NCBI RefSeq assembly: GCF_020283565.1
Contig: NC_060059.1
Location: forward strand, 17,478,933-17,542,932
Origin: Trifolium pratense
Lineage: Eukaryota; Streptophyta; Magnoliopsida; Fabales; Fabaceae
Length of the DNA: 64,000 nucleotides
Reading direction: 5' to 3'
In this document: piece after piece, positions 58,801 to 64,000 of the stretch
Layout of the letters: every line of letters starts with the position of its first letter
How positions within the stretch are numbered: the stretch's first letter is position 1
Notes under the pieces: generated by a model
What the model was told of the DNA's origin: nothing
Database searches by the model: none
Seen by the model: only the letters and a program-made list of their open reading frames with translations
Position numbers and translations under genes: made by a program

Positions 58801-60550
58801 CAAAAGGTAATGAAAATGAATGTCATATATACCTTATCAGAACTAACGAAATGGGATCTCTTCACTTCTTTTAAATAACTTGCAGAAGCTTTTTGGCAAG
58901 ACACCTGTTAATTTCATCACATGAAAATATATGATTTTTATTCATATTATTGGAAGTTTAGTATATATGTTCAAATTACTTGCAATGTTAGTAGAGATGC
59001 AGCTAACTTAATTAAATTAGTTATAGAACTAAATTAACAATGCTAAGCAAATGAGCCGAAGATAGTACATGCATATGTGTGATTACTGCTTAAAAAATAT
59101 TTGTGATCATACAAGATTTCTTCCAAAAATTGTCTATGATGTAACATGTTAACTAGACATGTTATATGTACGTTGATATTTCAAGTGTGAGTTGAGTTCC
59201 ACATCAGATGGAAAAGTAAATGTTGAACACTTTATAAGTGATATGACCCATAAACCTAATGCCTTAAGGTCTGATGTGATGATCCCAAACATTAAACTAC
59301 TACGATATTTACAATATATAGTACTAATTAAGTAAAGAAGATCTGAAATAGTTTAGGCCTTACCTTATCGAATTTCTTTAGTATCTTCGTAAATGCTACC
59401 AAATTTAGTGAGCTGCCAAAGTCAAAGAATGACCAGAATTTGCTTAATCATCAAATAGTTGTATATAGTATAGTATGTGAATAAGGCATATAAAACACAC
59501 CAAATGATGGTATTTTTAAAAGTTTTGAAGTATTTGTTAAAAAAAAAAAATTGGTGTACTTTGTCAAAATATTATTACTTTTGATAAAAAATATTCTTGT
59601 ATAAATTTTATTTGAGTAAACCATAAAATCAGTCCCCAACTTTGTAAATAGATTATTAACTTTATAAATATTTCAAAAAGGTCCATAATTCTATCAAATA
59701 TTACTCAGAATAGGCCTTTAGAGAATTATGAACTAAATTGAGAATAAATAGATAAACTCAGAGACCAAATTAATAGTAAGTCATAAAATATCGGAACTTG
59801 ATTGAAAATAAGTGGTTAAATATAAAAACCTATTAACTTGACAATTTAATAAAGTCGGAAATTTTTTTAAATATTCATAAAATCAAGAACCTACAGATTC
59901 ATTCAGAGACTAATTTAATTTAATGATTTACTAGAATTTGTTATATTTTAGAAACCTGTAAGTTTTGAGTAAGCCAAGGGCTCTGTAGAGTTCAACAAAA
60001 GCACTTCTAATCATTTTCTCAGCACATTGAATCTTTTTCTTGTGAATGAAATCTCCTGTTGGATTATTGACTAAATCCTCCCAAAGCATGCTAGTAATAG
60101 CTGTAATTGCTCTAGTTGCGTTTGTGCCTGGAACATCTATTCTCATTGCAATTTTTGGCTTTCCTTTCTTTGTTTTTGTCCTCATTGCTGAATTCACAAA
60201 GTTGACACCATTTTTCTCTAAACTTGCTATTACTTCATCTGTATGTGATATTTCTGAATTTGTTTCGTCTGATTCTCCATAACTTTCTGCACAAATAATT
60301 AGCTTATATGATTAAGTAACTCATTTGTTAATTACTTTTATATATAAATAGAAAAATTAGTAAAGGCTATGATCACTTTGTAGCTTATGAGAGATATATT
60401 CTCAATTAAAACAAGTCTATGACTTCTTATCCAAGAAAAGTCTCTTTTATAGGCTTTAAATGAAGAGATTTTACTTGTATTTTAAGGGTGAATCTAAATA
60501 GAATTTTTGAAAAATAGTTTGAAGGTGGACTCTTACTATTTTTAATAAAA

Positions 60551-60604
<54 letters not shown>

Positions 60605-63417
60605 ACTCGTTTTTTTTTTTTACAAAAAATAGGCTCACCTTTGAACTCTTATGGTTGGTTCATATTTGACAAACCCAAAGGTTTAAGTTTATTTTTTTGA
60701 AATTTATATATTTATCCATATTTTTTTGTTTATTTTATATATGCAGGTTTTCCTTTTTTTTGTTGTTGTTGTTGTATCGGTTATTTTGCATACACTAATC
60801 ATTCGAGTCTTGTAGGATCCAAATGAATCCATCAAAGATATATATTTTAAGTTAATGTGCACTAAATGTTTGTGGGCACATTAATTGGTTTAACAAGTTG
60901 TGAAAGTCAATCTAACCCCATTTACTTAAATAAAATGTTTGCAATTGTCATTAAACTTTCAATTGTCTTGAATTTATTTGTTTGAAACTTTTAATTTACA
61001 GCTTGTCTTGAATTTTTTTTTTTTAACTTTTGCAATTGTCATTAAACTTTCATCTATGGCCATTTTTTTTTTGGTACATTTCATCTATGGCCATTTTACT
61101 ATTATCATATTAAACTTCCATCCATAATTTTTTTTTTAAAAAAAATCAAATATTAAAAGTTACTACCTATCTTAAGAAAATCATATAAAGAAAGCTGACC
61201 TGAGTAATTAGAATCCCGTGGTGGTGAACGAGGAAAAATCTCAGGATTATTATTTGTCTTTGACGAGGGATGATTTTTTCGACGCCGGTCATTAATAATT
61301 TGCTTTAGGTCTTGCAAAATTTGAAGCTGCTTGTTCAAGGCTTCTCCTCTCTCAATGAATTCAATCTCTTGTTTAATGTAAAATTGGTTCACTTTGTTTA
61401 GCTCTTCATCAAGCATCACAAAAAACACACGAACCTATCAACAGTCACAATGACCAAATCAAGCACAAAAAAAAAGTGCAATTAAATATATATATTTCAC
61501 ATATTTATTGATTTATTTAAGTCCAAAAATGTATAGTATATTATTAGAATTAAGCTATGAATTTTATACCTCATCTTCTTCTGAAAATAATTGAACAAGC
61601 TCTGTTTCGTATAATTCTTCACCACTGCCATTTTTGGTTTTCTTCCTGACCTGCACGCATCAGAAAAATGTTCATATTATTTATATTATTGTGTGTGTTT
61701 TTAACTTTATATTATCTTTTTATTTGCTTATTATAGAATTAAATATGTACACTGTTTAACAAACGCCACAACATGTTTTAATTTGCTTGGTTTCGTGAGA
61801 GATTGAGAAACTTGAAAAAAAGAATGCAAAAAAGGCTTTTATCACTAAAAAAGGGAGGCCACTATAAACTCACTTTAATTAGAATCCTTAACCCCCACAT
61901 TATAAATCATGTTTGTATTAATTAGGGGACACTAACACACTTTCTATAATCTTGTGGCAACCATATCAATCAGAATTAATTAGTGTTAGGACTTAAGATC
62001 AATTCTCATCTGAGGTTGAGAATTATGTCTCACTCAACCAAAATTTAATATAGGATTATTGCTATCGAGACACATTTTAGATGTTCAGTCTTGGGTATAA
62101 GGGGTTGGATATGTTAACAGTCTCATACTTAATAAGATAATACAGATAATACTGCTATCGGGCCACTTGAATCACACCTTATAAATGTCCGGTCATAGGC
62201 ATGAGAGTTGAATATCAAGAATTAAACATGTTTATAATTGACACAATTTTCATCTTATAAGTTAATTTTATTAAGATACAGTAAAACACAACCCAAATTT
62301 AAAGAATTTTTATTGTGGTTACTAGTATTTATTTTTGCAATCCAAATTACCTACACATATGATTGCTTATTCTAATAAATAAACAAATGGCAAAATTACA
62401 CTACATGTCCTTTATCTTATTTTTTTGTAACATTTTGGTCCTTTATATTTTTTTTGTAACAATTTGGTCCTTTATCTTTTTTTTTTTGTAACATTTTGGT
62501 CCTTATCTTATTTATTTATAAAAAATAAAGGACCAAATGTTACAAATAAAAAAAGATAAATGACCAAACTGTTACAAAAAAAGGACTAAAGTGTTACAAA
62601 TAAAAAAAATAAAGGACTAAAGTGTTACAAATAAAAGATAAAGGACCAAAGTGTTACAAAAAAAAATAAAGGACCAAAGTGTTACAAAAAAATAAGATAA
62701 AGGACCCGTAATGTAATTTTGCCTAAACAAATCTACTATAACCATTAACCATACTAATATAATTGGTGTATATTAAACACTAATATTGAAAAATTTGGCA
62801 ACACGATTCTCTAAAAAAAGAAATTCAGATTCAACTCCGGCAAAAAAAAATCAGATAATTCACTATCAACTCAAAGATAGCATGCCACAAAACCCTAAAT
62901 CGTAAAGATACTTTGAAACATCTAGTAGGAGTCAAATATTTCACCAGGTGACAAAAAATTAAGGGTATATTTGTTTAAGATATTAAAGTTAGAATCTACC
63001 AAAAAAAAAAAAAAAGTAATGGGGGGAGTGGGGAGTTAGACACACGCAATAACCGCACCAAGCTTGCATTCATCTTGTGTGTAACATTTTGCTTGCTTGC
63101 AACAAGTTTTGAACATACAAGAAATTAATTAATCACAAGTTAACAACATATGCCAAAAATAAAAACATTATATGTACCTTAATGATGTTGGTGTTATCAT
63201 CATGGTCTGAACTAGGTGAGAGTTTTTGAGAGATTTTCTTGACAATAAAGCAAAGAGAATCCATAATAGATTCTCCATCAACATGATGGTGATTTTGCTT
63301 TGGAATTTTTGAGACCTTAATTCTCTTTATTTGTTTCTTCAATTGCCAATAGTTCAAAAATGCTTCCTTCCATTCTGGTATCAATTGTGCTTCTAGCTCC
63401 TTTGAGAATTTCACCAT
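55869..63417 (-). CDS. PHO1: Phosphate exporter PHO1 (SPX-EXS protein)
   Basis: Fifteen coding exons on the minus strand: 63417-63178, 61650-61570, 61434-61200, 60286-59956, 59412-59364, 58904-58833, 58711-58582, 57913-57793, 57708-57459, 57313-57209, 57094-57050, 56823-56671, 56572-56294, 56203-56067, 55959-55869; 772 residues. PHO1 loads phosphate into root xylem. The N-terminal SPX domain (about 1-335) starts [20 protein letters not shown], with the basic [12 protein letters not shown] helix and KILKKFDK that sense inositol pyrophosphates. Transmembrane segments follow ([42 protein letters not shown]), then the EXS domain with [40 protein letters not shown] and [20 protein letters not shown]. 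The C-terminus [12 protein letters not shown] matches PHO1 itself rather than the H-series with other starts. Exon number is as in Arabidopsis PHO1. The start is the canonical MVKFSKE. Confidence 0.95.
60551..60604. repeat. (TTA)n microsatellite
   Basis: About 18 TTA units in PHO1 intron 3. Confidence 0.9.
62389..62723. mobile_element. Mutator-type MITE, GGTCCTTTAT family, copy 2
   Basis: 335 bp, in PHO1 intron 1. The left end ggcaaaattacactacatgt and right end (reverse) ggcaaaattacattacgggt are inverted repeats, followed by cctttatcttatttttttgt on both sides. A perfect 9-bp duplication TAAACAAAT lies at 62380-62388 and 62724-62732. Confidence 0.85.
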
Positions 63418-64000
63418 TGTTTTTTTCTTTCTATAAAGGAATTAAGTAGTTGTATATATATAAAAGAAAAGTGAGAGAATGTGGTTATTTGAAGTTAACT
63501 TGAAGTGGGTGCAGTGAGAGAATCTGATTGAGATCTTTTATATATAGATAGATGGAGAAAAAGAGCCGTGTGGAGAACATTAATTAATTTAATTAAAAGA
63601 TTTGTTATTTTTTTTTTTGTCTTAACATTAATTAATCTTTTGTTTAGAGAAAGTAACTTGGAGATGAGAATTTTAGTCAGAATTTTAATTTAATTAAACT
63701 TTTTTTTCTGAAAGATTCCTTAATAACTGAATTTTATTATTCAATTGAGTTAAATCATTTAGTTAGTTTAGGAGGTTAATTATGAAAAGGAAAATGTTAA
63801 TCTGTATAGTATATTGAGATTTTTATTTTATTTTTTATAATCAGTATATTGAGATTTTGAAAAAGCAAAATTGATAAAATTTTATTTTAAAAAATAATTT
63901 GACTTTTTTTTGTTAAATAGCATAGTGTCTAAAGTCACACATTTAAATATGAAAAAATGTGGGAGTTCCAACCCCGACCACTTCAATTATTTTATATATA
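63418..64000 (-). promoter_or_regulatory. PHO1 promoter region
   Basis: Upstream of the PHO1 ATG. On the minus strand a TATATATAAAAG motif (63535-63546) could be the TATA box, implying a leader of roughly 90 bases. A second TATATATA lies nearer the ATG (about 63453-63462). I found no P1BS (GNATATNC) phosphate-response site in this part. The last ~80 bases contain a tRNA-like fragment (gggagttccaaccccgacc) cut by the window edge, probably SINE-related. Confidence 0.45.

Noticed and set aside
40532..63417. A biosynthetic gene cluster (fibrillin, alcohol oxidase, PHO1)
   Set aside because: The genes belong to unrelated pathways, lie on both strands and are widely spaced; there is no pair of consecutive pathway enzymes.

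Overview
This is an AT-rich plant nuclear window with short intron-split exons, GT-AG splice sites and dense miniature transposons. The protein repertoire (PHO1, FBN4, PAKRP2-type kinesin, RIC, CIP7-like) and repeat style suggest a legume such as Medicago. That genus call is inference from recognition, not from a search. I rebuilt nine host genes exon by exon. In every one the coding lengths add up to a multiple of three and the exon phases agree.

Layout. 62-7394 (+): a COP1-interacting-protein-7-like gene of 13 exons. 8373-10256 (-): a PP2C-like protein whose metal-binding residues are mostly replaced. 13864-14692 (-): ribosomal protein eL14, with telo-box and TGGGCC promoter motifs. 15643-15960 (+): a broken RPA1 C-terminal-like relict. 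19293-22153 (+): glycolipid transfer protein. 23746-28364 (-): a complete Ty1/copia retrotransposon with LTRs identical by eye. 29978-31861 (+): a RIC-type CRIB protein. 33256-36385 (-): a KIN-10A/PAKRP2-like kinesin. 40532-42781 (-): plastid fibrillin FBN4. 48713-55254 (+): long-chain alcohol oxidase, with a 3.8 kb first intron full of nested transposons. 55869-63417 (-): phosphate exporter PHO1, 15 exons.

The genes are not an operon or an obvious functional cluster. They are ordinary neighbours on both strands: CIP7-like/PP2C-like, RIC/kinesin and alcohol oxidase/PHO1 are convergent pairs. RIC and PAKRP2-type proteins both concern cell shape or division and FBN4 is plastidial, but I see no sign that they act together.

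The space between and inside genes is dominated by small mobile elements that can be delimited by their target-site duplications: about eight Mutator-type miniature elements with 9-bp duplications, three Stowaway elements with TA duplications, two Harbinger-like elements, and three tRNA-derived SINEs with 13-19 bp duplications. No CRISPR array, functional tRNA or rRNA gene was seen. I found no convincing previously undescribed system. The best leads are the catalytically degenerate PP2C, the short Mutator-type families carrying palindromic minisatellites, the nested element in the oxidase intron, and the young copia element split by a 25-bp tandem duplication.
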